The notes under the pieces were generated by a model. It saw nothing but the letters and a program-made list of their open reading frames with translations, was not told the origin of the DNA and did not search any database. The translations under genes and the position numbers were made by a program. A stretch of DNA of 64,000 nt. Source: Tricholoma matsutake. Lineage: Eukaryota > Basidiomycota > Agaricomycetes > Agaricales > Tricholomataceae. The stretch spans positions 15,384,337-15,448,336 of the forward strand of contig AP026538.1 in the NCBI GenBank assembly GCA_026075535.2, read 5' to 3'. Each line of letters opens with the position of its first letter. Positions within the stretch are counted from its first letter, which is position 1. Shown here piece after piece: positions 22,701 through 33,108 of this stretch.

Positions 22701-23488
22701 ATGCAGAGTGGACACACCACCTTTGAGGAAGCAGTGCCTTGCTGCAAGACATTTTGTACTGGATCAAGAGTATTGTCAGTGTAAACCAAAAGTCAAGGAT
22801 CAATGACACCAACCAACAGAGTTTGCAGACGTGACCCTCTTCTTTCACACCTGTGTGGGGATTAACATGATTGTCCTCCTTTACAAAGATTATGTGGATA
22901 TCAGCAGTACAATCCATCTTAAGATGTCTACCAGAGGCCTATTCAAAGTTAGAGTTTCATAAAGATGAGCAAAGACTTACTTTGTGATCTGCATCTCCCA
23001 TAGCCTTAGTAGATGCATAAGCAAGATCGAAATCTTCATCTGGCTTGGTGTCTCCACCTTCACCATCAGAAGTGGTGGCAGGATGCTCTGCAATGTCAGC
23101 CTCATAGTCATCACTTTCATTGCTATCCGTTGACCCTTCATCATCCAAGTTGGTGGTAACCTTGCGATTGATGCGATGACTTGCTGCTGTGCCACTAGAG
23201 GCCTTGCACTTGTGCATAGTATTGGAAGACAATGTTTTGGCATTGTCAGGGTCAGTGATCCTGCTGGAAGGATGTACAGCATGTCCAGAATGACGAGCAC
23301 CTGCCACTACAACAGCAGGGTGGGCCACCACAAAAAATGGGATGAATGGTGGCAGAAGAGCTGGCAGTTGTTGTAGAAGAGGGGGTGGCTGCTTGATTAA
23401 TTGGCTCCAAAGAATCAATGTCTTTGTACCACTGTATGTCTTTTGCATTGAGAAGCTTTCCATCTGGTCCAATGGCACAGTCTGACAT
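19748..23488 (-). mobile_element. hAT transposon remnant (autonomous type)
   Basis: The likely 3' terminus begins TAGGGATGGTAAGGTTCAG at 19748, followed by GGTTC-rich subterminal repeats and the minus-strand transposase pseudogene. A similar terminus sequence, TAGGGATGGTAACGTTCAG, also occurs near 18564. The matching far end was not found between 23500 and 25050, so the right boundary is open. The 825-bp hAT element is nested in its left terminus. Confidence 0.65.
19990..23488 (-). pseudogene. hAT transposase, multi-exon, disabled
   Basis: Starts MSDCAIGPDGKLLNAKD at 23488. A BED-like finger half (GHVCKLC, near 22830) is followed by the catalytic core (SFTYNAWTLQVGDPYLSITG, about 22100) and the hAT dimerisation motif ATPSERAFSSGGLTGTKYRN (about 20160-20205). 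It ends DDDLPELIDP at 19990. At least ten short introns fit GT-AG, for example 22939-22980. Disablements: a frameshift at a six-base homopolymer (23332-23337), one near 22575, TGA at 22190-22192 where Trp is expected, a frameshift near 21760, and one near 20100. The protein would cut and rejoin hAT ends in the nucleus. Confidence 0.85.
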
Positions 23489-24330
23489 TGTTGGTACAGA
23501 GTTTGTTATAGTTATGCTGTACGAAGCATTAACTGGAGATGTAGCAAAGACGGAAAACATTGCTCATTTTAAATGCCACAGTATTTTGTCTCTCCGGAAT
23601 TGCTGCAACCATGTTTGAGCTAAAGCAATAAGATAGGCACAACACTATGCATTGAGTGCCCTGAATTAATGCCAGGAAAAGTCAAACAACAATAAATTTT
23701 CTCTGAAGACCATGCACCACACACTGCGCAAAGTCTGGTGCACAATCCGGAATTATGTTCGGAATTGTGCTCACTCTCACAGCGCATGCTCGAGGCAGTA
23801 AAATAGAATAGATATGGACTGATTTACCGAGTGCAAAATATCAAACTAGAAATTTGAAAGAGATCCCACAATGATGCACACAAAAGCATGCAGGTGGGTG
23901 TTCAGGTGTTCTGATGGCTGCCTTTAGTACAACCCCAAAGCCTACAACAATTTAGACATGATATACTTAGTGCAATGAGGCCAAAGGGATGATTGGCACA
24001 TCAAAAGCACAGATAAACAAAATACAGACTCATGGCAATGTTTTCCTTTGTGGCCATCTCTACTCCATGTGACACCCCTTCCCAACAAACATTTCCATTC
24101 ATGCTCACTGCTCATCTTTAAATCCACAGGACTTGCATTATGCATGTGTTGAAGGTGTGCTGGACAATGCCATCATTCAGAATCACATCCATGATATCTA
24201 TGTTTGAGTCTTACATAAGTGATCAACTCTCTTTTGCATTTTCTTTAAACAACATGTTATGTTGCCTTACAATCCCCAGCCCACTCCAACAGTTTCAGCA
24301 GAGTCCAAAGCCGGCCCCACCTACTCCTAC
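23489..24330. other. no gene seen
   Basis: This stretch upstream of the hAT pseudogene would contain its promoter and right terminus. I see no open frame with recognisable content and no clear terminus. Confidence 0.35.
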
Positions 24331-24334
24331 TAGA

Positions 24335-24480
24335 GTGGAGCAGGGAATGCATAGGGAACATGTAGAAAATGCATAAGGAACATCTAGAAAATGTGTAAGG
24401 AATGTGTAGAAGATGCACATAAGGAACATGTAGAAAACACATAAGGAACACATAGAAGAGGGGTGGAAGAGGAAGAAAAC
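24335..24480. repeat. minisatellite, 20-22 bp unit
   Basis: About six imperfect copies of AAGGAACATGTAGAAAATGC-like units are present. Open frames crossing it are repeat artefacts. Confidence 0.7.
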
Positions 24481-24510
24481 ATGCACGGCTCATGGAAACC
24501 TGATGAGTGA

Positions 24511-24698
24511 AGATATGGTGTTCTAAAGATATTCAACAAACAGGCAACACCAAGCAATGGAAATGAGAGAACAAGAAACCACTTAGCATACACGCCAAGT
24601 GGATGATATGGGGTTCTAAAGATATTCAACAAACAGGTGACACCAAGCGATGGAAATGAGAGAACAAGAAACCACTTGGTGTACATGCCAAGTGGATG
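24511..24698. repeat. tandem duplication, 94 bp unit, two copies
   Basis: Two adjacent copies start GATATGGTGTTCTAAAGATA and GATATGGGGTTCTAAAGATA and end CCAAGTGGAT. They differ at a handful of sites. Confidence 0.8.
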
Positions 24699-24711
24699 TT
24701 ATTAAGAGGCA

Positions 24712-25048
24712 GTAACTCTGTGGTGATTCCCTTGTTCTTTTGAAAGAGCCGGCAGTAAATCTTTGGCAACTCCCTTGTTCTTTAGCATAAAACACCAAAG
24801 ACTCAAGAGTAAGTAGGGATTGTGAAAGTTTTAGTGGCACGGTGGACCTGGTAGACAGAAATGGAGTGAAGGCAGCCTCGTTTAGTGTAAAACACCGAAG
24901 AGACAGCAGTAACTCTGTGGTGATTCCCTTGTTCTTTAGCATAAAACACCAAAGACTCAAGTGTGAAAGTTCTAGTGGCATGGTTGTATTCTGACTAATT
25001 GAACTTTCTAGTGTGAATGTCATGATCAGGAGTTTGATCAACAGTCTT
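24712..25048 (-). repeat. repeat X, right copy (inverted, longer)
   Basis: The reverse complement matches 18763-18912 from ACTGTTGATC onward, then continues with an internal duplication of a GTGTTTTA.GCTAAA-containing module. The uninterrupted sequence ACTAAACGAGGCTGCC (minus strand) corresponds to the hAT insertion point in the left copy. Confidence 0.75.
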
Positions 25049-25169
25049 TGAATGGGATTGCTGAAGTGCTCTATTCAGTTGAAGAAGAATGATGGTTGCC
25101 ATTGTGATGTCAAACTAGGGCACCTACAACTAAACTCAGATTCTTTGTTTCCTGCCAAAGTTCTTCCCT

Positions 25170-25517
25170 GCAGCAGCTTTCTGCTTTTGTAGTCGAGCAT
25201 GACCAGAAGTGTACTTCAGATGTAACCTGATTATGTCAATGACAGGCCATCCTCTAGAGTAGCTGTTGAGAGCAGGGAATTGTGAAACAACCTTTATAGA
25301 AAATTAATTACAAACTACCATGAAAAAGGATGAATGTACCATGTCCTGAACAACACAGATAAGAGCAAGACTTTGGCTTGAATAACTCCGGGTTAGGTCC
25401 AGGTGCTCACACATAACATGTTTGACACATTTCGAATATACTCCTTAAGCATGGAATGAAAACATGTGGATGAACAGATAAATACCTTAAGTTTTGCAAA
25501 GTCCTTTGGATCCCAGT
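25170..25517 (-). pseudogene. 3' exons of an Agaricomycete family gene interrupted by a hAT element
   Basis: On the minus strand, an exon reading WDPKDFAKLK ends at 25486. It is followed by a GT-AG intron, an exon from 25443 (VYSKCVKHVMCEHLDLTRSY), a second intron, and an exon reading FPALNSYSRGWPVIDIIRLH (about 25290-25180). The upstream half is at 27706-28171. Joining across the element after removing one ATCCCAGT gives ALDWDPKDFAKLK, in frame. It belongs to a repeated mushroom family of unknown function, judged from remembered motif style only. Confidence 0.65.
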
Positions 25518-25776
25518 GAGGTCTTGACACTCCCCCACCTTTCCTAGTGGACTCTGACTGGAGTCCACTGGGACTGGTCACCAGCCAACTGCCTGCAAAG
25601 TTGCCAGTCCAGTCCCAGTCCAGTCCAACCAGACTCCGAGTGGAATCCACTCAAACACTGGATTCCACTCGGACTGGTCCAGTGGAGTCCAGTTGGAGTC
25701 CAGTTGGATTCCAGTTGGAGTCCACTGGGAGTCCACTGGGAGTCCAGTCGGATTCCACTGAAAAAGTGTGTAAGAA

Positions 25777-25851
25777 AAGGAATTGAACCCAGATCCCTAT
25801 AGGTCACTTATGTAATAATAATACACAATATAACCATTACACCACAGTACC
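25777..25851 (-). repeat. tRNA-like segment (possible SINE head)
   Basis: On the minus strand an A box-like TGGTGTAATGG (25834-25844) and a box B GGTTCAATTCC (25779-25789) have roughly tRNA spacing, followed by TTTTC. The stems pair poorly, so it is not a confident tRNA gene; a tRNA-derived SINE remnant inside the hAT element is more likely. Confidence 0.5.
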
Positions 25852-26049
25852 TTGTGTAAGGTATCATCTACTTGTGTTAGGTACCATGGTGCGGCTGTGT
25901 ATGACAAAGCATATAGCTGCATCATCAAATGTGCCAGCTCATCACTCACCACCACCACCACCACCACCACCATCGACGCTGCCTCCCTCCTCTCTCTACC
26001 ACCACCACTGCGTGGACACCCACCGCCACCGCTCCCATGCCCAATCCAC

Positions 26050-26500
26050 CATCACCACCACCCGCAAACAAGCCCAATGGATGGGCCCTACATAAGTTTT
26101 TTTTTTGTTTGCTTTTTGTTTTTATAAACTAACTAACCTGTTTTTTTAGCTTTCTAGGTTATAATCTACTGGCAACGATGCCACCACTCACAAACGAGCC
26201 AACATGGGCCCAAACGATGCAGATCATGTCGTTTGGGCCCTACATAAGTTTTTTTCATTTGGTTTTTGTTTTTATAAACTAACTAACTCATTTTTTTAGT
26301 TTTCTAGGTTATAATCTACTAGTAACAACACCACCACCCACAAACCAGCCAATGCGGGCCCAAACGACACAGATCGTGTCGTTTGGGCCCTACATAAGTT
26401 TTTTTGTTTGGTTTTTGTTTTTATAAACTAACTAACTCATTTTTTTAGTTTTCTAGGTTATAATCTACTAGTAACAACACCACCACCCGCAAACGAGCCA
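26050..26500 (+). repeat. tandem array, about 150 bp unit, three copies, intron-like
   Basis: Each unit has a palindrome (26206-26240 and 26356-26390; arms GGGCCCAAACGACAC / GTGTCGTTTGGGCCC). This is followed by TACATAAGTTTTTTT, a pyrimidine-rich stretch, ACTAACTAACT and TTTTTTTAG (intron-like spans 26092-26149, 26244-26299, 26394-26448). A CCACCACC-rich segment follows. The expected 5' splice site is ATAAGT rather than GTAAGT in all three. Confidence 0.75.
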
Positions 26501-27469
26501 ACACACCCACCCCACGCCTATGAGCCCCTGCTCGTAGGGTGGATTGTGAGTGTGTGCAGTCGACAATGACAATGACAATGCCGCCTACCAGCACCAGGAC
26601 CCAGAACAACCCAGACCCGATGACACCCATGCGAGCCCCCTCCCCTCCTCCCTGTCCAAACAGGATGTGAGGGTGTCGATAAAGGATAGGAGATGGCAGA
26701 GGGGTACTGGGAGACCTGTGGAGCAGGATACCCACCTGGTAAGCACCCACCCACCTACCCCCTCCCTCGCATGCCACATCACTGACCCCTCCCCCCAACC
26801 CCTCCAAACTAGGAGACCCACAAAACCGACAACACACCCACCCCACGCTGACGAGCACCTGCTCGTTGGGTGGATGGCAGGTACACCAGGGTTATGATGA
26901 CCACAGCACCCATCCCCCCCCTCCCCTGCATTTTGTGTGGGGAGGGGTCTTTATTATTTTTAATTTATTTCTGCCCCCCCCCCCTCGCACCGAATGCAAG
27001 GGGTATATATATTGTAGTACTTACAAATCCCCCCCTTGTGCCGAATGCGCACTACTGGGGCTGACCTGTGTTTCCCACAGAAACACAGCCTTAGAAACTT
27101 GTTTTAAGACTTCTGATGTGTATATCCTTTGGATATTCTTAATATGTATGTAAAAGAAATGTCAGGGAAATGTTTTACATGTATCCAAGCTGTATCTGCA
27201 AGGAACATAAAAGGTGTATTCTACAATGTTTCTTTCAGATCCCTCCTGGAAACATTTTTCATGTTCCCTTTGTGTAACTTAAAGAAACACTTTTTATGTA
27301 ATTATGCCTGTATCTGCAGAAAACATTTAACATGTAATTTTATTATGTGTTTCCTAGGGATACATGTGTAACCATGCACAAATTTATTTTGTGGGTACTT
27401 TATGAAATTCACCAACTCCGAAGTCCTTTGAGCTCATATCTAATTGACTTATCATTTGGTTGAAATGCA

Positions 27470-27670
27470 TTCCACTCAGACTCCAGTTGGACTCCACTTG
27501 GACTCCACCTGGACTCCAATGGAGGATTGAACTCTACATGACTTAGTGTAGTTCAATTGGACTCCACTTGGACTCCACCTGGACTCCAATGGAGGATTGA
27601 ACTCTACATGACTTAGTGTAGTTCAATTGGACTCCACTTGGACTCCAGTCAGTCCAGTCAGAGTCCACTA
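27470..27670. repeat. TGGACTCC subterminal array of the 25518-27697 hAT element
   Basis: Repeated GGACTCCACTT-type units are present with a 70-bp duplicated block containing GGATTGAACTCTACATGACT. The mirror array is at 25545-25765. Confidence 0.8.
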
Positions 27671-27705
27671 GGACAGGTGGGGGACTGTAAAGTACTGATC
27701 CCAGT

Positions 27706-28171
27706 CCAAAGCATCTTCCAAGTTATATCCACCACAGCCTGGTCATCCAGCTTCACCACTAGGTTTTGGGATCTGCTCATTGTCAGAGTCACTTTCTTCT
27801 GAAGATGATTCAGAAGAGGTAGAGGGACTCTTGTATTGTGCTGGAGGAGCAGTAGGTTTGGTGGTTGACTTTGGGCAATTACCACAATCCAAAATGGGCT
27901 TCACATAAGGTGGATGTTGTAAATCAACTGCAGGAGTTGATGATGAGTCTGCTCTGGAACCAAGATGGAGATGGCTGATTTCCTCCTGTGCAAGAACCTT
28001 CTTGGGGGTGCAAGTGAGGGTTCCTAACTCTGTTTGAGCAAGGGGGATAGGAAGAGTCGGGGGTGGAGCGCTAGGCTCAAAGAAAGGAGTGATTACTGAA
28101 AAAAAGGCCATCAAGGCAGGTATAAGTTGACTATAGGACAGCAATATGAATGGGCTATTGGTGGGTGCCAA
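27706..28171 (-). pseudogene. 5' portion of the hAT-interrupted Agaricomycete family gene
   Basis: The minus-strand frame includes a Ser/Glu/Asp-rich stretch (SSESSSEESDSDNEQ) and the family-like motif IPKPSGEAG, then TGA (27743-27745) and PGCGGYNLEDALDWD up to the hAT duplication. CGA is the likely ancestral codon at the stop. The true start is unclear; 28171 is the first Met of the open frame. Confidence 0.6.
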
Positions 28172-28445
28172 CAGTGGCCCAACACCAATATATGTATGAA
28201 AATCTATGCATTTCTATATTTGGTTTTTGAATTGGAATGAAACAATAACTCCCAACAGTTCCATCTGCCAATGACAACAATAGCATTGTCCTCTTAGTTA
28301 AGGACTCATTGCTGAGGAAATGTCAACAATTAGCAAACAGAGATGACTGGTGTGACACAGAATGGCGATGTGAAGAAGATATAAGAGCAATGCGAGACAC
28401 AAAAGTATCCTTATAATCCCATCACCACCAACACCACATTGAGAT

Positions 28446-28523
28446 ATGCTATCCTCCTTTGACAAGTTCAACAGCCATCTGGTTGTGAAACTGGATGGAC
28501 ACATAGGTCCAGTCATAAGCCTC
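28446..28523 (+). pseudogene. WD40-like gene, first exon
   Basis: ATG at 28446 opens MLSSFDKFNSHLVVKLDGHI, a WD-repeat start. The exon runs to the 8-bp duplication TAAGCCTC, where a hAT element begins. It continues at 30500 as TLSSNGNLLASGG, giving PVISLTLSSNGNLLASGG across the join. Confidence 0.7.
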
Positions 28524-28847
28524 TAGGGAATGTCATGGGCTATCCTGGGGTTTTTCAGGGCAACCCATGCCCATACCTGTCAAAACCCGTACCCATACAC
28601 AAGGGTATGGGTTCTGATAGGTACAGGTCATGGGTTGGGTATAACCCACAGGTATCAAAACCCGTACGGCCCAAGGATTGAAACCCCATTAAAAGTGATC
28701 ATTGATCATTTATATGTTTACACATATTTGTATGCTCACCACATCAACTGCCACTCTCGACGATGCCACCACCACCTCCCTTCCTCCTACCCATAGAACC
28801 AACCACAGAAATGGGCCCAAACAACAATAATGTCATTTGGGCCCCTG

Positions 28848-28915
28848 GTAAGTTTTTTTATATATATGCTTTGCTTTTTATCTTTCAACTAACTTATATT
28901 TTTCGTGTCTTATAG
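28848..28915 (+). other. intron-like segment inside the hAT element
   Basis: GTAAGTTTTTT...CAACTAACTT...TCTTATAG follows a GGGCCC-type palindrome (28813-28844). Splice sites and branch motif are close to fungal consensus. A second such unit is at 29188-29250. Related units with ATAAGT form the array at 26050-26500. Confidence 0.5.
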
Positions 28916-29187
28916 GTTTTGATGTATAACAATGAAACAACATCAGGACGATGGTGGTGGCTACTTACAGGACCATGAAAGCACCCCCAACCACCACCAC
29001 AAGCAACTGCTCATGGGGTGGGAATGGGTCCAACTACAAAACAGCAAGAGAACAGCAATGCCACCACCAAACCAAATGAAAACAGAATGAGGATGGAATG
29101 ATGGGAGAGGAGGGGGAGACAACGAGGAGGAGGCAAGGCAAACAAAAAAGGCCCAAGAGACATCAAATGATGTCTCTTGGGCTGTTG

Positions 29188-29250
29188 GTAAGTTTTTTTT
29201 CCTTCTATTTCATTTTTTGTTACTAAGAAACTTTTTTAACTACTAACTAG
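29188..29250 (+). other. second intron-like segment inside the hAT element
   Basis: GTAAGTTTTTTTTCC...TTAACTACTAACTAG follows a palindrome with arms CCCAAGAGACATCA / TGATGTCTCTTGGG (about 29149-29180). Confidence 0.45.
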
Positions 29251-29389
29251 AACTGCTGCCCACGCTGACAATGACAGGATGACAAAGCTGACCCAGCACT
29301 TGCCCCACACTGCTGCGAGCCCCTGCTCGTGGGGTAGATCATGGGTACTTGATGACAACAACAACGTGGAGGGGGAGGATGAGGACAAT

Positions 29390-29563
29390 AACAGCGACAA
29401 CAAGGGGATGACAACGAGGGGACGACAATGAAGACAACAAGGGTATGACAATGAAGACAACAAGGGGACGGTGATGAAGACAACAAGGGAATGGTGATGA
29501 AGACAACAAGGGGATGACAATGAAGACAACAAGGGGATGACAATGAAGACAACAAGGGGACGA
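29390..29563. repeat. minisatellite, about 23 bp unit
   Basis: Units such as ACAACAAGGGGATGACAATG are repeated about seven times. The array resumes at 30281 after the solo LTR. Confidence 0.8.
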
Positions 29564-30280
29564 TGTTAAGAACTGATCCTAAGGGCCACTTCGGAATCCG
29601 ACTGGACACTGCGGGTGATGATAGTGGGATTTAGTCGGGTCGACATGGATTCTGTGGGAGGGGAAATGGAAAGGACTTGGCTTCAGCTTGTAAGAAGCTG
29701 CGCCCTTCACCTCGTCTGGTGTCCTAATTTCAAGTTGAGGGTTTAGAGGTAGGAGCGGGAAAGTGCAGCAGATGCAGGTAAATGTGGGAAGGAGTGCGAA
29801 GGGACTTAGATTAAGTTCAGGTGAGGTTAGAACTTCAGAGGGAGACTAGAGGTCAAGTTGAATGGAGTTTAGACTCTTAGAGGACGGAGGTAGGAGTAGA
29901 ATGAGATTTGGATTTGACAAGTTTGAAGTCGAGTCTATGTCGATATATGAACTGAGGAGTACAAGGCAAAACTAACTAAGCTTAAATACTGTAGTCTGGA
30001 ATAATGTGGAAACAGGAATGAAGACTACGGCAGTGTCTCAACTCCATAGATAAATTAACTAGCGGGAGCCACACAGGAACCCACAGTCAAATTTGCAATA
30101 GAGACGGCAGCCTTGGAAAGGCAGCTGTGGATGCTGTACAAGGCAGCCTGGTGCACAGCAGTGTGGGCAGTGCAAGGTGGCTGGGAACAAAATCGGGAGG
30201 CATAGACAAAATCTGGTTTGAGGGGCAGAAAAGGATCGGATGGATGCAGGTTCCAATTGGGCAAGGAACAGTTCTTGACA
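29564..30280 (+). repeat. solo LTR in the hAT minisatellite
   Basis: 717 bp from TGTTAAGAACTG to CAGTTCTTGACA, with a perfect 5-bp duplication GACGA (29559-29563, 30281-30285). Same family as the stub at 2183-2391. No internal genes. Strand assignment is arbitrary. Confidence 0.88.
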
Positions 30281-30499
30281 GACGACAATGAAGACAACAA
30301 GGGGACAACAATGATGACAACGAGGGGATGACAACAACAATGACAACGATGAGGGTACAAGGTACAAAACCTGCCATACCCGCATAATGGGTGTGGGTTG
30401 GGTGAGGGTTACTAGACCCCAACCCATACCCATACCCATATGCACCCATGGCATCTACCTGCATGGGTTTACAAACCCATGACATTCCCTATAAGCCTC

Positions 30500-31640
30500 A
30501 CCCTATCATCAAATGGAAACCTTCTTGCAAGCGGGGGTAAGTCACTGGACACTGGTCCAGCATTTAATTGACTGTTAAAAGGAGCCAACAGAATCAAAGT
30601 TTGGGACATCAAGACTTATGACCAGCTTGTCATTCCTTCAATGCCTGAGCACAAGTAAGTTGCATGGCATGGATAACTCGCAGGAATGAAGCTTTTGACA
30701 TTTTATGTTATGGAAATGCACTTGGTTGGCTGGTCTTTCTGCAACACCAACCACACAAGGTCAGTAACAACAGTCCAGGTACAGCAGAGCTTGATATTAG
30801 ACATAGGGATGCTTTGAGATCATTTACTCAGTGTGCATTGCAGAAGGCAGTGAGATATTATGCATTGCTGTCAATACCTCAGGCGGATCATCAACTTGCA
30901 TCGCCACTGGTACCAGGGATAACTGCATTCTTGTTTGAACTTTTGATTCCAGTAGCAGGAAACTTCAACCACTGCATGCTAGTAGCTACAGCAATGGTAA
31001 GGATATTATACCCAAAGGCCTTGCATTTGCAGACAATCCTATGAAAGCCTTGCATGTCTTTGGGTTGCATGATGGTGCAGTGTGAGTCACAACTAGAACA
31101 GTACATGTTGTCTGTTCACTGATCCTACATTCAGGCATACATATGGGGGAAATGATGGAAAATGGGTAACAACAGTGAAATTGGGTTCCAAAATGTGAGT
31201 CATTCAAAGGAGTTGTTCAAAGGAAATCAACAGCATCAATGCTAATCATACCAAGTGGAAATGCTGCAGTTGACCTCCAGTGTGGGTTATGTGTCATGGA
31301 TAATGTGGGAAATGGATTTGATCTCTACAAACCCGACAGGGGCAAGTTTATTCAAACATTTGTGACAAAAGACCCATGGAAAACATATCTGAAAGGAGTG
31401 TGCTTTGCATCCAACTCATGCATTGTCATTCCTGGCAGTGACCATGGTTTGGTCTATATCTATGAGAGAAAGAGTGGGCAGTGCTTGGATACTCTCAAGC
31501 ACACAAACAAAGGAGGAGTGCAGACAATAACTGTGAGTAAAATAGCAAAATCAAAAGGATTGGCTCCAACAAGAATGATATAGATATTCGATAATGATGG
31601 AAAGACTATGATCATGAGTGCCTCAGCAAGCAGCTGCACT
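30500..31640 (+). pseudogene. WD40-like gene, remaining exons, disabled
   Basis: The exon at 30500-30536 (TLSSNGNLLASG) is followed by a 45-nt intron (30537-30581) and an exon reading GANRIKVWDIKTYDQL, a classic WD motif. Further blades include SCMAWITRRNEAFDILCYG (about 30660-30720) and, at 31239-31583, DNVGNGFDLYKPDRGKFIQT and GSDHGLVYIYERKSGQCLD. Such proteins form beta-propeller scaffolds. TAA after EHK (about 30656) and frame changes near 30760 and 31230 show it is broken, in addition to the hAT insertion. Confidence 0.65.
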
Positions 31641-33108
31641 GCTATGCCAATCTTGGTCTGGAAGTGGAAGCATCCTGCAAGCACTGAGCACACCAGTGCA
31701 AAGAGCTGCACCATTACTGCTGTCATCAATGTTATTGTGCAGTCTCTCATGCCGGTCACTGCAATGGCACATGTCTATGGCATCATGAAGACCCATGTGA
31801 GTAAATTGTATGCCTTCCATGCGTATTCTTGACAAGCATCCCTAGTTCAAAAGTACATTTCCAGTAGTGTGGCCACACACACAGATGGGCAGACGCAATA
31901 CCAGAGTATGAGAAGTAGCCCCTAGAGCACCACACCAGATACAATTTCAAAAAATCATCATCCATGAAATTGCAAATACATTATGAACTCAGCCAATTTG
32001 AGGGAAATGATAGAGAAAATAGTAGAAATGATAGCTGAGACAAGGGTAATGAGTGGGAACAACAGTTCCCCCCAACCAGAGATGGAACAGAAGAAGGATG
32101 TCATAGTCATATAGGCAATCCCATCAGTTGTATCCTTATACATAGAAATAATGAGTTTATTCTGACTTGGCCACCTCCAGCAGAAGGTAGGAAGTCCACC
32201 AACGTCGACGTGTGATGGGACCATGGGGCACAAAGAGTGGAACTGCAGATGCAATGGTGCAATGGTACAATTAAGTCACTACTGGTGGCAACAGGTAAAT
32301 CAATATACATTAGACAATACAGAGGGCAGGGGAGATGGCTTACGGAATTGCAATGGGTCATGGCACAAGAAATAAGCCATTGGTATTGCAGAACATGGAG
32401 AATTTCACCCAGTTAACTGTGATGAAGGTATGAGACCACTAAGACCCTGGAATGAGGTGAGCCAAAGAACAGGGGTAAGGGTTTGCGAGGATGTTGTAGA
32501 TGTGCCTTGGCTCAGTTAACTGCAGCCAAGGAGTTGTGATGGTCAATGACTAGATGAAATGACAGTCATACAAGTTGTGTCATGTTTGTGACACAGATCC
32601 ATCCATGCCACCCAACAAGTTTGCCTCTGAGACATTGGATTCAATCTGGATTAACCTGAGGCTTGATGATTCATTGGCGTTAATGCAGTGAATTGTTGGC
32701 TTCTTCTACCTCAATTATCCTGTCCACTTCCTTTGCTCACCTATGCTGCAAGTATCTTTCTGTTGGACTCCAAGCTTCAAGTCAGCATCTTTGATGATCT
32801 GGATCATCCTGAGGCCTGATGATTCATTGGCGTTAACTCAGCAAATTTTTGGCTTCTTCTACCTCACCTATCCTGTCTACTTCATTTACCTGCCTCCACC
32901 TGCATGTATCTTCCTGTCTCCATTTACTCATTTTGCAGTGAGTCTGTTGCCCACTGATCTGGGTTCTTGTTTACCTGCTTTCTGGTTGCATCCATATATT
33001 GTTCTTCTGGTCAAATTAGGCAATTCTTGTTTGGTTTTCAGAGAACAGACAATGACATTGGAAATACAAATCCTCATTGCATGATGACATACCACCAATT
33101 TCCGATAA
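31641..33108. other. no supported gene; contains a tandem duplication
   Basis: Only short frames occur. Two copies of an 85-bp segment at 32648-32733 and 32799-32883, about 151 bp apart, share TGATGATTCATTGGCGTTAA and GGCTTCTTCTACCTCA. The stretch may hold the decayed 5' end of the Tnp2 transposon, but I see no terminus. Confidence 0.4.

Larger units (their letters stand above)
25518..27697. mobile_element. non-autonomous hAT-type element (2180 bp)
   Basis: An 8-bp duplication ATCCCAGT (25510-25517, 27698-27705) flanks imperfect inverted ends of at least 40 bp. These share TCCCCCACCT and CCTAGTGGACTCTGACTGGA. The subterminal zones (25545-25765, 27470-27670) are arrays of TGGACTCC. The interior carries a tRNA-like segment, a 150-bp tandem array with intron-like units, and hairpins with CCTGCTCGT. 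No transposase is present. The CAG start on one side and the 8-bp duplication indicate hAT. Confidence 0.85.
28524..30491. mobile_element. non-autonomous hAT-type element (1968 bp) in a WD40-like gene
   Basis: Perfect 16-bp inverted ends TAGGGAATGTCATGGG / CCCATGACATTCCCTA and a perfect 8-bp duplication TAAGCCTC (28516-28523, 30492-30499). The subterminal arrays are ACCCATACC/GGGTATGGG repeats. The interior shares the palindrome plus intron-like module and the CCTGCTCGT hairpin with the 25518-27697 element, and has an ACAACAAGGGGATGACAATG minisatellite broken by a solo LTR. Confidence 0.92.

Noticed and set aside
24257..24686. Minus-strand frames of 63-100 codons with repeated motifs
   Set aside because: They cross a minisatellite and a 94-bp tandem duplication; the repetition is DNA-level.
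25930..26132. Open frames with poly-His or poly-Pro runs
   Set aside because: They are translations of a CCACCACC microsatellite inside a hAT element; no start context, no conserved domain.
26092..26448. Calling the three tandem intron-like units real introns
   Set aside because: All begin ATAAGT instead of GTAAGT and no flanking open frame is continuous; kept only as a repeat and a finding.
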